Assembly: GCF_001514125.1 (NCBI RefSeq)
Contig: NZ_KQ948565.1
Coordinates: 137,785-198,968, forward strand
DNA from: Streptomyces longwoodensis
GTDB taxonomy: Bacteria > Actinomycetota > Actinomycetes > Streptomycetales > Streptomycetaceae
Direction: 5' to 3'
DNA: 61,184 bases
Part shown: piece after piece, positions 41,057 to 50,781 of the stretch
Numbering within the stretch: position 1 is the first letter of the stretch
How the letters are laid out: every line of letters begins with the position of its first letter
The notes under the pieces: generated by a model
The model's input: the letters and a program-made list of their open reading frames with translations, nothing else
Told to the model about the DNA's origin: nothing
Databases searched by the model: none
Translations under genes and position numbers: made by a program

Positions 41057-41875
41057 TCAGCGGGAGAGGGTGGCGACGGCCTGGGTGTGGACGCGGGGCG
41101 CGGCGGCCAGGAAGCCCTCGCTCTGCGGGGTCCAGGGGCGGCCCTCGGCGTCGGAGACCCGTCCGCCGGCCTCCGTGACGAGCAGCGCCCCGGGCAGCAG
41201 GTCGGCGCGGGCGCCGGCGAACTGCCAGAAGGCGTCGATCCGTCCGGCGGCGACGTTCACCAGGTGCAGGGTCGCGGGCACGGCGGTGCGGACGACGAGT
41301 GCGTCGTGGAGCATCGCGGTGATCGAGGAGCCGACGCGCCGTACGACGTCCTCGTCCTCGTCCGGGCGGGCCTGGCTGGTGGCCACGATGGCCAGGCCCA
41401 GGTCCGCGGTCGGGGCGACGCGCAGTGGGCGGCCGTCGAGGTGGGCGCCGGCGCCGCTCACCGCCGTGTAGGTCTCGCCGGTCAGCGGCAGGTGGACCGC
41501 GGTGAGGACCGGCTGGTTGTCCCGCACGAGGGTGGCGGTCACCGCCCATTCCGGCAGGCCGTGCAGGTGGTTGACGTTGCCCTCGGCCGGGTCCACGACC
41601 CACCACTCGCCGGGCGGGAGCGCCCCGCCGTCCAGCTCGTCCTCCACCCAGCGGGCGTCCGGGCGCAGCCGGGTGAGGCGGGGGCGCAGGATGTCCAGGG
41701 CCGTGTCGTCGTTGACGGCGAGCGCGCGCATCAGCTCCTCGCGGGTCCCGTAGCGGACGACCTCGCCGAAGCGCTCGCGCAGTGCCGTGCCGGCCTCCTG
41801 TACGGCGGTCACCGTCCCGTCGAGCAGGGCGGTGTCCCCGGCGGCGACATCAGGGGTCTGCAGTGTTCCGGGCAT
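41057..41875 (-). CDS. Inositol monophosphatase-family protein with altered metal motif
   Basis: 272 residues. IMPase fold: WVEDELDG (Glu pair), WWVVDPAEGNVNHLHG for the canonical DPxDGTxN, and ARADLLPGALLVTEAGGRVS for the late Asp and EAGG. The second motif Asp is Glu and GT is GN, so catalysis may be changed or lost. IMPase, FBPase and PAP phosphatase share the fold; the substrate is unassigned. Divergent from a LysR regulator by about 130 bp. Confidence 0.78.
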   Translation of the reverse strand: MPGTLQTPDVAAGDTALLDGTVTAVQEAGTALRERFGEVVRYGTREELMRALAVNDDTALDILRPRLTRLRPDARWVEDELDGGALPPGEWWVVDPAEGNVNHLHGLPEWAVTATLVRDNQPVLTAVHLPLTGETYTAVSGAGAHLDGRPLRVAPTADLGLAIVATSQARPDEDEDVVRRVGSSITAMLHDALVVRTAVPATLHLVNVAAGRIDAFWQFAGARADLLPGALLVTEAGGRVSDAEGRPWTPQSEGFLAAAPRVHTQAVATLSR

Positions 41876-42003
41876 GGTGAACTCCCGCTCGTGTAGGGGG
41901 TGGTGTGGCCGTTCCGGCCGTTCCGGGCGCTCCGTCCGGCGCCTCGTGAACGACGCTACCGAGCCCGGTGATTGACTTCAAATGCATGTCAGGCACGCCT
42001 AGG

Positions 42004-42918
42004 ATGACTCCCGTGCAACTGGACCTGAACCTGCTGGCCGCGCTCGACGCACTCCTGGAGGAGGGCAGCGTGGCGGGAGCGGCCGCACGGCTGCACGTCA
42101 CCGCGCCGGCCATGAGCCGCAGCCTGGGCCGCATCCGGCGCACCACCGGGGACCAGATCCTGGTGCGCACCGGCCGCACGATGACGCCGACGCCGTACGC
42201 GCTCGCCGTCCGCGAGCAGGTGCACGAGCTGCTGCAACAGGTCCAGGGCGTGCTGGCGCCGAGCCGCGAGCTGGACCTGGCGACGCTGGAGCGCACCTTC
42301 ACGCTGCGCTGGCACGACTCCCTGGTCGCCCTGAGCGGCCCCGCCCTGCTCGCGGCGGTCCGGGAACGGGCGCCGGGCGTACGCCTGCGCTTCGTCGCGG
42401 AGTCGAGCGTCGACTCCCCGGAGTTGCGGCGCGGCGAGGTGGACCTGGAGGCGAACGCCAACCAGCCGGGGGCCCGGGACGTGCGCGCCGAGAAGATCGG
42501 GGCGTCCCCCCTGGTCGTCGTCGTGCGGCAGGGGCACCCCCTCACCCGTGGCTCGACCGTCACCGCGGAGGAGTACGCCGCCGCGGAGCACGTCACCGTC
42601 TCGCGACGGGGCAGCGTCGGCAACGCCCTCGACGAGGCCCTGGCCCGCCTCGGCCTGACCCGGCGCGTGGTGGCGACCGTGCCCACGCAGGCCGCCGCGC
42701 TGGACTTCGTGCGCGGCTCCGACCTCCTGATCAGCGTCCCCGAGGCGACGGCGCGCTCCGCGGCCGCGGACCTGGGGCTGGCGGTGCTCCCCCTGCCGCT
42801 GGACCTCCCCCTGGCCCCGGTGTACTTGTCGTGGCACCAGCGCTACGACACCGACCAGGCGCACCGGTGGCTGCGGGGACTGGCGCGGAAGGCGCTGGCC
42901 CTGGGCGGGAGCTCCTAG
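42004..42918 (+). CDS. LysR-family transcriptional regulator
   Basis: 304 residues. HTH: VQLDLNLLAALDALLEEGSV, AGAAARLHVTAPAMSRSLGR and TGDQILVRTGRTMTPTPYAL. The substrate-binding domain follows (~90-300). It probably regulates the divergent IMPase/F420-reductase operon, as is usual for LysR pairs. Start uncertain: ATG at 42004 is given, but GTG at 42013 has AGGA at eight bases and begins exactly at VQLDLN. The intergenic ATGCAT-centred region near 41980 is a candidate site. Confidence 0.9.
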   Translation: MTPVQLDLNLLAALDALLEEGSVAGAAARLHVTAPAMSRSLGRIRRTTGDQILVRTGRTMTPTPYALAVREQVHELLQQVQGVLAPSRELDLATLERTFTLRWHDSLVALSGPALLAAVRERAPGVRLRFVAESSVDSPELRRGEVDLEANANQPGARDVRAEKIGASPLVVVVRQGHPLTRGSTVTAEEYAAAEHVTVSRRGSVGNALDEALARLGLTRRVVATVPTQAAALDFVRGSDLLISVPEATARSAAADLGLAVLPLPLDLPLAPVYLSWHQRYDTDQAHRWLRGLARKALALGGSS

Positions 42919-42943
42919 CCGGAATCGGAATTCGAGTTCAGGG

Positions 42944-42967
42944 GAATGGGATGCGTAGGACGGGGTA
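42944..42967 (+). promoter_or_regulatory. Possible SigB-type promoter of the sigma factor gene
   Basis: GAAT-N15-GGGTA fits the GNNT-N14-16-GGGTA pattern of Streptomyces SigB-class promoters, 55 bp before the ATG at 43023. It would imply autoregulation. Weak consensus; low confidence. Confidence 0.3.
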
Positions 42968-43022
42968 AGCGCGCTTCGTCGGCCCGTGAGGGTCGGCACC
43001 GCGACACAGGGAGGGACGCATC

Positions 43023-43868
43023 ATGGTGGCACTGACGGCAGCCAAGACCGACACGGAGATATCCGCACTGCCGGAGGTCACGGACCCGTCCCGTCTCGCG
43101 CCGAAGGACGCGCGGGAGCTGTCGCGCCTGTTCTTCGACCAGCTCGCGGTGCTGGAGGAGGGTACGCCCGAGTTTGCGTACGCCCGCAACACGCTGATCG
43201 AGATGAACATGTCCCTCGTCCGCTACGCGGCCGGCCGCTTCCGCAGCCGTGGCCCGGAGGAGATGGAGGACATCGTCCAGGTCGGCATGATCGGCCTGAT
43301 CAAGGCGATCGACCGGTTCGAGCTGACCCGCGAGGTCGAGTTCACCTCCTTCGCCATCCCCTACATCGTCGGTGAGATCAAGCGGTTCTTCCGTGACACC
43401 ACCTGGGCCGTGCACGTGCCCCGGCGCCTCCAGGAGGCCCGCGTCCAGCTGGCCCGCGCCACCGAGGAACTCCGCAGCCGCCTCGGCCGCACCCCGACGG
43501 TCAAGGAACTGTCGGAGCTGATGAGCCTGCCCGAGGACGAAGTGCGCGAGGCGCGCCTGGCCGCCAACGGCTACAACTCCTCGTCCCTGGACGCCACGAT
43601 CAACAACAGCGAGGACGGCGAGGCCGCGCTCCAGGACTTCATCGGCACCGAGGACGCGGCGCTGCAGCTCGTGGAGGACTTCCACTCGCTGGCCCCGCTG
43701 ATCGCCGACCTGGACGAGCGCGACCGCCAGATCATCCACATGCGGTTCGTGGAGGAGCTGACCCAGGCCCAGATCGGCGAGCGCCTCGGCGTCTCGCAGA
43801 TGCACGTCTCCCGCCTGCTGTCCCGCACCCTGACCCGTCTGCGGGCCGGTCTGCTCACCAACGACTGA
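43023..43868 (+). CDS. SigB/SigF/SigG-family RNA polymerase sigma factor
   Basis: 281 residues. Region 2: NMSLVRYAAGRFRSRGPEEM, EDIVQVGMIGLIKAIDRFE, VEFTSFAIPYIVGEIKRFFR. Region 3: LGRTPTVKELSELMSLPEDE. Region 4: DERDRQIIHMRFVEELTQAQ and GERLGVSQMHVSRLLSRTL. This is the partner-switching class of sigma factors controlled by anti-sigma kinases and STAS antagonists in Streptomyces stress and differentiation. No anti-sigma gene is adjacent; the GAF-SpoIIE-HATPase and STAS genes at 58-61 kb are possible partners but 15 kb away. GGGAGGG precedes the ATG. Confidence 0.95.
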   Translation: MVALTAAKTDTEISALPEVTDPSRLAPKDARELSRLFFDQLAVLEEGTPEFAYARNTLIEMNMSLVRYAAGRFRSRGPEEMEDIVQVGMIGLIKAIDRFELTREVEFTSFAIPYIVGEIKRFFRDTTWAVHVPRRLQEARVQLARATEELRSRLGRTPTVKELSELMSLPEDEVREARLAANGYNSSSLDATINNSEDGEAALQDFIGTEDAALQLVEDFHSLAPLIADLDERDRQIIHMRFVEELTQAQIGERLGVSQMHVSRLLSRTLTRLRAGLLTND

Positions 43869-43900
43869 CGGCCGCGTCGTCCCCCTGGCCCACGAGCACG

Positions 43901-43928
43901 ACGGGCGCCCGCTCCGGCAGGCGCCCGT
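43901..43928. terminator. Terminator after the sigma factor gene
   Basis: Perfect 9-bp stem ACGGGCGCC / GGCGCCCGT with a 10-nt loop, followed by TTCTC. Also serves the convergent DUF3291 gene. Confidence 0.85.
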
Positions 43929-43931
43929 TTC

Positions 43932-44468
43932 TCATGTCGCCGCGCTGCTCGGTGCCCCCTCGGGGGTGAAGGGCCGCTGGAGGGTGAAGGCGTGGGGCGC
44001 GGTGCCGTGGGTGTGCAGGTGCTCCAGCCGGCGGACCCCGTCCTCCCAGGTGGGTACCGTGCCGTCGGTGACCCACCAGCACGCGTGCGTCGGGTGTCCG
44101 GTCCGCTCGAACCAGTCGCGGCGCCGGGCGAGCGCCACGCGGTGGTGGCCGGTGTAGACCCCGTCGACGGCGGACCCCGGGTCGGTCCAGAGCGACAGGG
44201 TCGCGGCCAGCGCGGCGGTCTCCGGGGTGCGGCCCCGGTCGTACCAGGCCGGTACCACGAACTCCCCCCACGGGCCCCAGTCGAGGTCGAAGAGGGTGGT
44301 GCCGGCCCGCCCGGGGTCCGCCGGTTCGGCGCGGGCGAGGTACCCCGGGTGCCGGGCGATCTGCGGGTAGACGTCCGCCCCGCTGGCGTGGAACGCGCGC
44401 ACCAGCGGAGCGGGGTCGGTGAGGGGGGCCTTCAGGACACCGAAGGTGTACAGGGCGAGGTGGGCCAT
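43932..44468 (-). CDS. DUF3291 protein
   Basis: 178 residues. MAHLALYTFGVLKAPLTDPA, FHASGADVYPQIARHPGYLA and the Trp-rich middle (WGPWGEFVVPAWYDRG) with RRRDWFERTGHPTHACWWV match DUF3291, a ferredoxin-like alpha/beta barrel fold related to antibiotic-biosynthesis monooxygenases. Function unknown. Convergent with the sigma factor gene. Confidence 0.8.
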   Translation of the reverse strand: MAHLALYTFGVLKAPLTDPAPLVRAFHASGADVYPQIARHPGYLARAEPADPGRAGTTLFDLDWGPWGEFVVPAWYDRGRTPETAALAATLSLWTDPGSAVDGVYTGHHRVALARRRDWFERTGHPTHACWWVTDGTVPTWEDGVRRLEHLHTHGTAPHAFTLQRPFTPEGAPSSAAT

Positions 44469-44517
44469 GCGTCTCCCGGGTCGGGGCGGCGGGGAGCCGG
44501 CGCTCCCGGCTCGGCCC

Positions 44518-44550
44518 GGCGGACGCCCCCCACAGGGTGGGGCGCCGCCG
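44518..44550. terminator. Probable terminator of the aminophosphonate operon
   Basis: Bulged GC-rich hairpin GGCGGACGCCCC / GGGGCGCCGCC, about 110 bp past the stop of the exported phosphodiesterase at 44659. A shorter 8-bp hairpin (TGGCTTCC / GGAAGCCA, 44613-44629) lies closer to the stop. Confidence 0.55.
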
Positions 44551-44658
44551 GACGTCAGGGGACGATAGCCGTCCGCGCCGACCCTGTCGACGTTGCGTTT
44601 TCCCTGCTCATGTGGCTTCCGGGAAGCCAGCGGGAGCTGGCTGGGGGGGCGCGGCCGG

Positions 44659-46152
<1,494 letters not shown>

Positions 46153-46243
46153 GTGGTCCTCCGGGAGGGACGGGTGAGGGCGTGCGGGCATGGCACCGCT
46201 CCCTGATGGTGCTGGGGGGCGGTGCGGGGGGGGTGAAGCGCGG

Positions 46244-47296
46244 TCAGCTGCCGGTGGCTTCCTTCCAGGCGTCGACGTACGAGGTCAGGTTCTTCTCGAC
46301 GTCGGTCCAGTCGGGTGTGAAGACCTCGACGCCGTCCATCAGGCGGGCCAGGGCGCGGGCGTTGTCGTCGGTGGCCCGGACGTCCTGGCGGGCCGTGAAG
46401 CCGCCGCCGATCGCGCTGACCTGTTCCTGGGCCCTGCGGTCCAGCAGGAAGTCGAGGAGTCTGCGGCCGTTCGCGCTGTGCGGGGCCCTGGTGACCAGAC
46501 CGGCGGCGTACGGCAGGGCGAAGGTGGTGGGCCTGCCGCCCTCGGGTGCCGGGAACCAGATGCCGAGGTTCGGCATCGTCTTGGACTGGGCGAAGTTCAT
46601 CTGGACGTCGCCGTTGGCGACGAGGAGTTCGCCCTTGTCCACCTTGGGGGCGAGCTTGCCGGTGGAGGCGGACGGGCCCACGTTGTTGGACTGGAGCTTC
46701 TTCAGGTACTCCATGGCGGGCTGCTCGCCGCCGAAGTCGTGCACGGCCTTGACGACGACGGCGGTGCCGTCGCCGGCGACGCCCGGGGTGGAGTACTGGA
46801 GCTTGTCGTCGTACCGGTCGTCGAGGAGTTCCTGCCAGGTGGTGGGCGCCTGCTTCAGCTCCTTCTTGTTGTAGACGAACCCGAAGTAGTTGTTCACGAC
46901 GGCGGTCCAGGTGCCGTCCGCCGCCTTGTCGGCGGCGCCGACCTGGTCGGAGCCCTCGGGGGTGTACTTCTGCAGCAGGCCCTTGGCGTCGGCCTGCTGG
47001 ATGAACGGCGGGAGGGTGACGAGGACGTCGGCCTGCGGGTTGTTCTTCTCGCGGACCGCGCGCTGCACCATCTCGCCGGAACCTCCCTCGACGTACTCGA
47101 CCTTGATCCCGGTCTCCTTGCGGAAGTCCGCGAAGACCTGGTCGTACCAGCCGTCGCCGTTCTCGCCCTTGAGGCCGTCGGCGCTGTAGACGGTGACGAC
47201 CTTCTCGTCGGCGGCGGCGGAGTTGCCGCCGCAGGCGGTGAGCGGCAGGGCGAGCAGGCAGAGGGCGGTGACCGGGAGGAGGGGCTTTCTGGGCAT
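46244..47296 (-). CDS. phnS: 2-aminoethylphosphonate-type ABC transporter substrate-binding lipoprotein
   Basis: 350 residues. Lipoprotein signal with lipobox LALPLTACGGN. The mature protein is a type II periplasmic binding protein: VVTVYSADGLKGENGDGWYD, KETGIKVEYVEGGSGEMVQR, PQADVLVTLPPFIQQADAKG, AVVNNYFGFVYNKKELKQAP. This matches the PhnS-like group (TIGR03227 type) that binds 2-aminoethylphosphonate; iron-binding relatives have different ligand residues. Its two permeases, ATPase and the oxidoreductase/HAD pair support the phosphonate call. AGGAG precedes the ATG. Confidence 0.85.
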   Translation of the reverse strand: MPRKPLLPVTALCLLALPLTACGGNSAAADEKVVTVYSADGLKGENGDGWYDQVFADFRKETGIKVEYVEGGSGEMVQRAVREKNNPQADVLVTLPPFIQQADAKGLLQKYTPEGSDQVGAADKAADGTWTAVVNNYFGFVYNKKELKQAPTTWQELLDDRYDDKLQYSTPGVAGDGTAVVVKAVHDFGGEQPAMEYLKKLQSNNVGPSASTGKLAPKVDKGELLVANGDVQMNFAQSKTMPNLGIWFPAPEGGRPTTFALPYAAGLVTRAPHSANGRRLLDFLLDRRAQEQVSAIGGGFTARQDVRATDDNARALARLMDGVEVFTPDWTDVEKNLTSYVDAWKEATGS

Positions 47297-47352
47297 GGCG
47301 AGGTGAACTCCTTGCGGGGAACGGGGTGGTGGGGTGGGCCGGGCAGGTGTGC

Positions 47353-48150
47353 TCAGCGATACGAGGCCTTGGTGCGGATGCGCGACACGGCGAGCAGGAC
47401 GAGCAGGGTGGCCGTCATCAGGACCACGGCGACCGCCGAGCCGGTGAACAGGGCGCCCCGGTCGGTGGCGGCGTACACGAGGACCGGCAGCGGGGTCCAG
47501 TCGGGCGGGTAGAGCATCATCGTGGCGCTCAACTCGCCCATGGACAGGGCGAAGCAGAGGCCGGCGGCGGCGGTCAGGGACGGCAGCAGCAGCGGGAGTT
47601 GCACCGTCCACAGCACGCGGGCGGGACGCGCGCCGAGGGAGGCGGCGGCCTGTGCGTACGCCGGGTCCAGGCGGGCGGCCGCGGCGGCGACGGACTGGTG
47701 GGCGAAGGCGGTGACCAGGACGGTGTGGGCGGCGATGACGATCCAGCGGGTGCCGTTGAGGAGGAACGGCGGCTGGGAGAAGGCGACCAGGGTGGCGAGG
47801 CCGACGACCACCGAGGGCACCGCGACGGGCAGGACGAACAGCGCGTCCAGCACCCTGCGGTACCGGCGCTTCAGGGCCGCGGCCGCGAGCGCGGCCCAGG
47901 TGCCGGCGGCCAGCGCGAGCACGCTGGCGGTCGACGCCGTGACTAGGCTGGTGGTGAGGGCCTGGAGGGCCTCGCCGTGGGTCGCGGCACGGTAGTGGGC
48001 GCCGGTGGGGCCGGACGGCAGGACGCCGGACCAGTGGGTGGCGAAGGAGGCGGCGAGGACGACGAGGAGGGGCAGGGCGAACAGGGGCAGGAAGAGGACG
48101 AGGAAGACGGCCCACACGGCCCGTCTGGCCCGGCGGCTATGCACCAGCAC
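47353..48150 (-). CDS. phnV: 2-AEP-type ABC transporter permease, second
   Basis: 265 residues, about six helices. The permease motif is the EAA-like loop DPAYAQAAASLGARPARVLW with the following TVQLPLLLPSL; GELSATMMLYPPDW near the end is typical of PhnV-like permeases. Its start overlaps the PhnU-like gene by 14 bp, so the two are coupled. Pairs with the protein encoded at 48137. Confidence 0.85.
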   Translation of the reverse strand: MLVHSRRARRAVWAVFLVLFLPLFALPLLVVLAASFATHWSGVLPSGPTGAHYRAATHGEALQALTTSLVTASTASVLALAAGTWAALAAAALKRRYRRVLDALFVLPVAVPSVVVGLATLVAFSQPPFLLNGTRWIVIAAHTVLVTAFAHQSVAAAAARLDPAYAQAAASLGARPARVLWTVQLPLLLPSLTAAAGLCFALSMGELSATMMLYPPDWTPLPVLVYAATDRGALFTGSAVAVVLMTATLLVLLAVSRIRTKASYR

Positions 48151-49015
48151 GGCGGCTCACCACCCGGTACAGGCCGTACAGGCCCACGCTGATCAGGACG
48201 TTGACGACGGCGACCACGCAGGCTCCGGGGTAGTCGGACTCCAGGATGGCCTTGCCGTAGACGAGCATCGGCAGCGTGGTGACGTCCTTGGCACCGGTGA
48301 ACAGGACGATGCCGAACTCGTTCAGGCAGAGGACCAGGACCAGGCTGCCGCCGGCCGCGAGGGCGGGCAGCGCCTCGGGCAGGATGACCCGCCGCACGAT
48401 CATCGGGGCGCGGGCGCCCAGCGAACCGGCCACCTCGACCTGGGCGGTGTCGAGTTGCGAGAAGGCGGCGAGCAGCGGGCGCATCACGAACGGCGTGAAG
48501 TAGGTGATCTCCGCGAGCAGGACGCCCCAGGGCGTGGTGAGGAACCGGAAGGGCCCCTCGGCGGCGCCCGTCAGGTCCGTCCACAGTCCGTTGGCCAGGC
48601 CGGCCGTGCCGTAGACGAACACCAGGGCCAGCGTGATCAGGAAGGACGGGAAGGAGAGGAAGACGTCGACGAACCGGGAGACGGCGCGGGCGCCGGGGAA
48701 CGGCACGAACGCGATCACCAGCGCGAGCGCGAACCCGAGGACCAGACACCCGGCGGTCGACGCCAGCGCCAGCCACACCGTCGTCCACAGCGCCTCGCGG
48801 AACGCTCCCGACGCGAGGACGTCGGCGTACGGCTGGAGGGAGGTGCCCCCGGTGTCGGGATGGACCGACTGCCGGACGACGAGGGCGAGGGGGTAGAGGA
48901 AGACGACCGCGAGCAGGGCCGTGGGCGGCAGCGCCCAGAGCAGTGCTGTGCTGGGGCGCGGGAGGCCGCGCGGTCTCCCGCGGCGGGGCCGTACCGCGGC
49001 GACCGCCTCACTCAT
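48137..49015 (-). CDS. phnU: 2-AEP-type ABC transporter permease, first
   Basis: 292 residues, about six helices. EAA-type loop QVEVAGSLGARAPMIVRRVI with LPEALPALAAGGSLVLVLCL; NEFGIVLFTGAKDVTTLPML is a PhnU hallmark. The long periplasmic loop after helix 1 (RQSVHPDTGGTSLQPYADVL) is normal for the family. Its start overlaps the ATPase gene end by 8 bp. Confidence 0.85.
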   Translation of the reverse strand: MSEAVAAVRPRRGRPRGLPRPSTALLWALPPTALLAVVFLYPLALVVRQSVHPDTGGTSLQPYADVLASGAFREALWTTVWLALASTAGCLVLGFALALVIAFVPFPGARAVSRFVDVFLSFPSFLITLALVFVYGTAGLANGLWTDLTGAAEGPFRFLTTPWGVLLAEITYFTPFVMRPLLAAFSQLDTAQVEVAGSLGARAPMIVRRVILPEALPALAAGGSLVLVLCLNEFGIVLFTGAKDVTTLPMLVYGKAILESDYPGACVVAVVNVLISVGLYGLYRVVSRRAGA

Positions 49016-50054
49016 CCCCCACCCCCGCGGGCAGCAGTACGGCGTCCTCCGGCGCGAAGTGCAGGGTCACGGCGTCCCCGAGACCCGGTGGTTCGCGCAG
49101 TTCGCGCACGTCGGCCATCACCTGGTGGCCGCCCACGTCGACGTACAGCCGGTGGGTGGCGCCGCGCCACTGGATCTCCGCGAGGGTGCCGGTGAGCCGG
49201 TTGGGGCCGTCGCCGACGCCGACCAGGTGCGGCCGGACGCACAGGGTGGCCCGCGCGCCGGCGGCCGCGGCGGTGGTGTCCAGCTCGACGTGGGTCCCGG
49301 CGAACCGGGCGCCCTTGCCGTCGACCGTGACCGGCAGCAGGTTGGCCCCGCCCACGAACGACGCGGTGAACGCGTCGGCCGGCGCCCGGTACAGCTCCCG
49401 CGGTGTCCCGCACGCCTGGAGGCGGGCCCGGTCCATCACCGCGATGCGGTCGGCGAGGGTGAGGGCCTCCACCTGGTCGTGGGTGACGTACAGCATGGTG
49501 ACGTCGGGCAGTTCGCGGTGCAGCCGGGCGAGTTCGGTGAGCATCCCGGAGCGCAGCCGGGCGTCCAGCGCGGAGAGCGGTTCGTCGAGGAGGAGGACGT
49601 CCGGGCGGACGGCCAGTGCGCGGGCGATGGCGACGCGCTGCTGCTGGCCGCCGGACAGCTCGCGCGGGTGGCGGCGGGCGTGGGCGGCCATGCCGGTCAG
49701 GTCCAGGGCCTCGGCGACCCGGGTGCGGATCTCCGCCCGGGGGACCCTGCGGGCCTTCAGGCCGAAGGCGACGTTGTCCTCGACCCGCAGGTGCGGGAAG
49801 AGGGCGTAGCTCTGCACGACCATGCCGATCCCGCGCCGGTGCGGGGGCAGGTCGGTGACGTCGCGGTCGCCGAGGAAGACCCGCCCGGAGGCGGGCCGCA
49901 CGAACCCGGCGACCGCCCGCAGCGCGGTGGTCTTGCCGGATCCGGACGGCCCGAGCAGCGCCATGACCTCGCCCGGGGCGACGGTGAGGTCGAGGGCGTC
50001 CAGGACGACGGTCCCGTCGTAGGCGACGGTGACGCCGTCGAAGCGGATGCCCAT
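49008..50054 (-). CDS. phnT: 2-AEP-type ABC transporter ATP-binding protein
   Basis: 348 residues. Walker A LLGPSGSGKTTALRAVAG, Q-loop VVQSYALFPHLRV, signature ELSGGQQQRVAIARALA, Walker B VLLLDEPLSALDARLRSG, H-loop YVTHDQVEAL. The C-terminal ~110 residues form a TOBE domain (GANLLPVTVDGKGARFAG, ATLCVRPHLVGVG). Organization matches PhnT/PotA-like importers. ATG at 50054 overlaps the stop of the hydrolase gene by one base. Confidence 0.9.
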   Translation of the reverse strand: MGIRFDGVTVAYDGTVVLDALDLTVAPGEVMALLGPSGSGKTTALRAVAGFVRPASGRVFLGDRDVTDLPPHRRGIGMVVQSYALFPHLRVEDNVAFGLKARRVPRAEIRTRVAEALDLTGMAAHARRHPRELSGGQQQRVAIARALAVRPDVLLLDEPLSALDARLRSGMLTELARLHRELPDVTMLYVTHDQVEALTLADRIAVMDRARLQACGTPRELYRAPADAFTASFVGGANLLPVTVDGKGARFAGTHVELDTTAAAAGARATLCVRPHLVGVGDGPNRLTGTLAEIQWRGATHRLYVDVGGHQVMADVRELREPPGLGDAVTLHFAPEDAVLLPAGVGDE

Positions 50055-50776
50055 CAGTCCGCTCCCCGCAGCAGGGCCGGCAGGTCGGCGACCGAGTCCA
50101 GGACGTGATCGGCGCCGGCCGCGCGCAGCGTCCGCGCGTCGTGCGCCCCGGTGCGGACGCCGGCCACCAGGCCGGCGCCGGCCCGCAGGCCGCTGAGCAC
50201 GTCGTAGGAGGTGTCGCCGACGACGGCCACCTGGGCCGTGGCGTCCGCGGCCTTGGTGCGCAGGAACGCCTCCAGCACCATGTCCGGGTACGGCCTCCCG
50301 CGTCCGCCCGCGTCCGCGGGGCACAGGGTGACGGGCACCAGGTCGCGCCAGCCGAGGGCGTCCAGGAGGGCGTCCTGCGTCACGCGGGCGAAGCCGGTGG
50401 TCAGGACGACGGTCCGGCCGTCGGCAACGAGTTCCTCGACGGCCTCGCGGGCGCCCGGGACGGGGGCGACCAGGCCGTCGGCGACGAGGGCGCCGTACGC
50501 CTCCTCGAAGGCGGTGTTGGCGCGGTGGGCGCGCTCCTCGTCGCCGAACAGGTGCCGGAAGACGGAGATCTTGGACTCGCCCATGGTGGCGCGGACGTGG
50601 GCGAGCTTCTCGGCGTGGTCGGGGCTGCCGGGCTCGACACCCAGTGCGCGGGCGGCGCTGTCGAAGGCGCGCTCGACCAGGCCGCCGTCGGCGACGGTGG
50701 TACCGGCCATGTCGAGCACGACGAGGCGGATGTCGGGGGCGGGGGCGGGGCGGATGCCGGGGGCGGGGGTCGTCAT
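50054..50776 (-). CDS. Phosphonatase-like HAD hydrolase
   Basis: 240 residues. HAD nucleophile Asp22 in RLVVLDMAGTTVADGG (the AGT form typical of phosphonatases), the cap domain with MGESK at residues 65-69, and motif 3/4 GRGRPYPDMVLEAFLR plus VAVVGDTSYDVLSGLRAGAG. True phosphonatase uses a cap Lys to form a Schiff base with phosphonoacetaldehyde; Lys69 sits where that lysine would be expected. This layout matches the TIGR03351 group. It would cleave phosphonoacetaldehyde or a similar aldehyde to phosphate. A GTG at 50785 overlaps the upstream stop (GTGA). Confidence 0.85.
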   Translation of the reverse strand: MTTPAPGIRPAPAPDIRLVVLDMAGTTVADGGLVERAFDSAARALGVEPGSPDHAEKLAHVRATMGESKISVFRHLFGDEERAHRANTAFEEAYGALVADGLVAPVPGAREAVEELVADGRTVVLTTGFARVTQDALLDALGWRDLVPVTLCPADAGGRGRPYPDMVLEAFLRTKAADATAQVAVVGDTSYDVLSGLRAGAGLVAGVRTGAHDARTLRAAGADHVLDSVADLPALLRGAD

Positions 50777-50781
50777 GGTGG

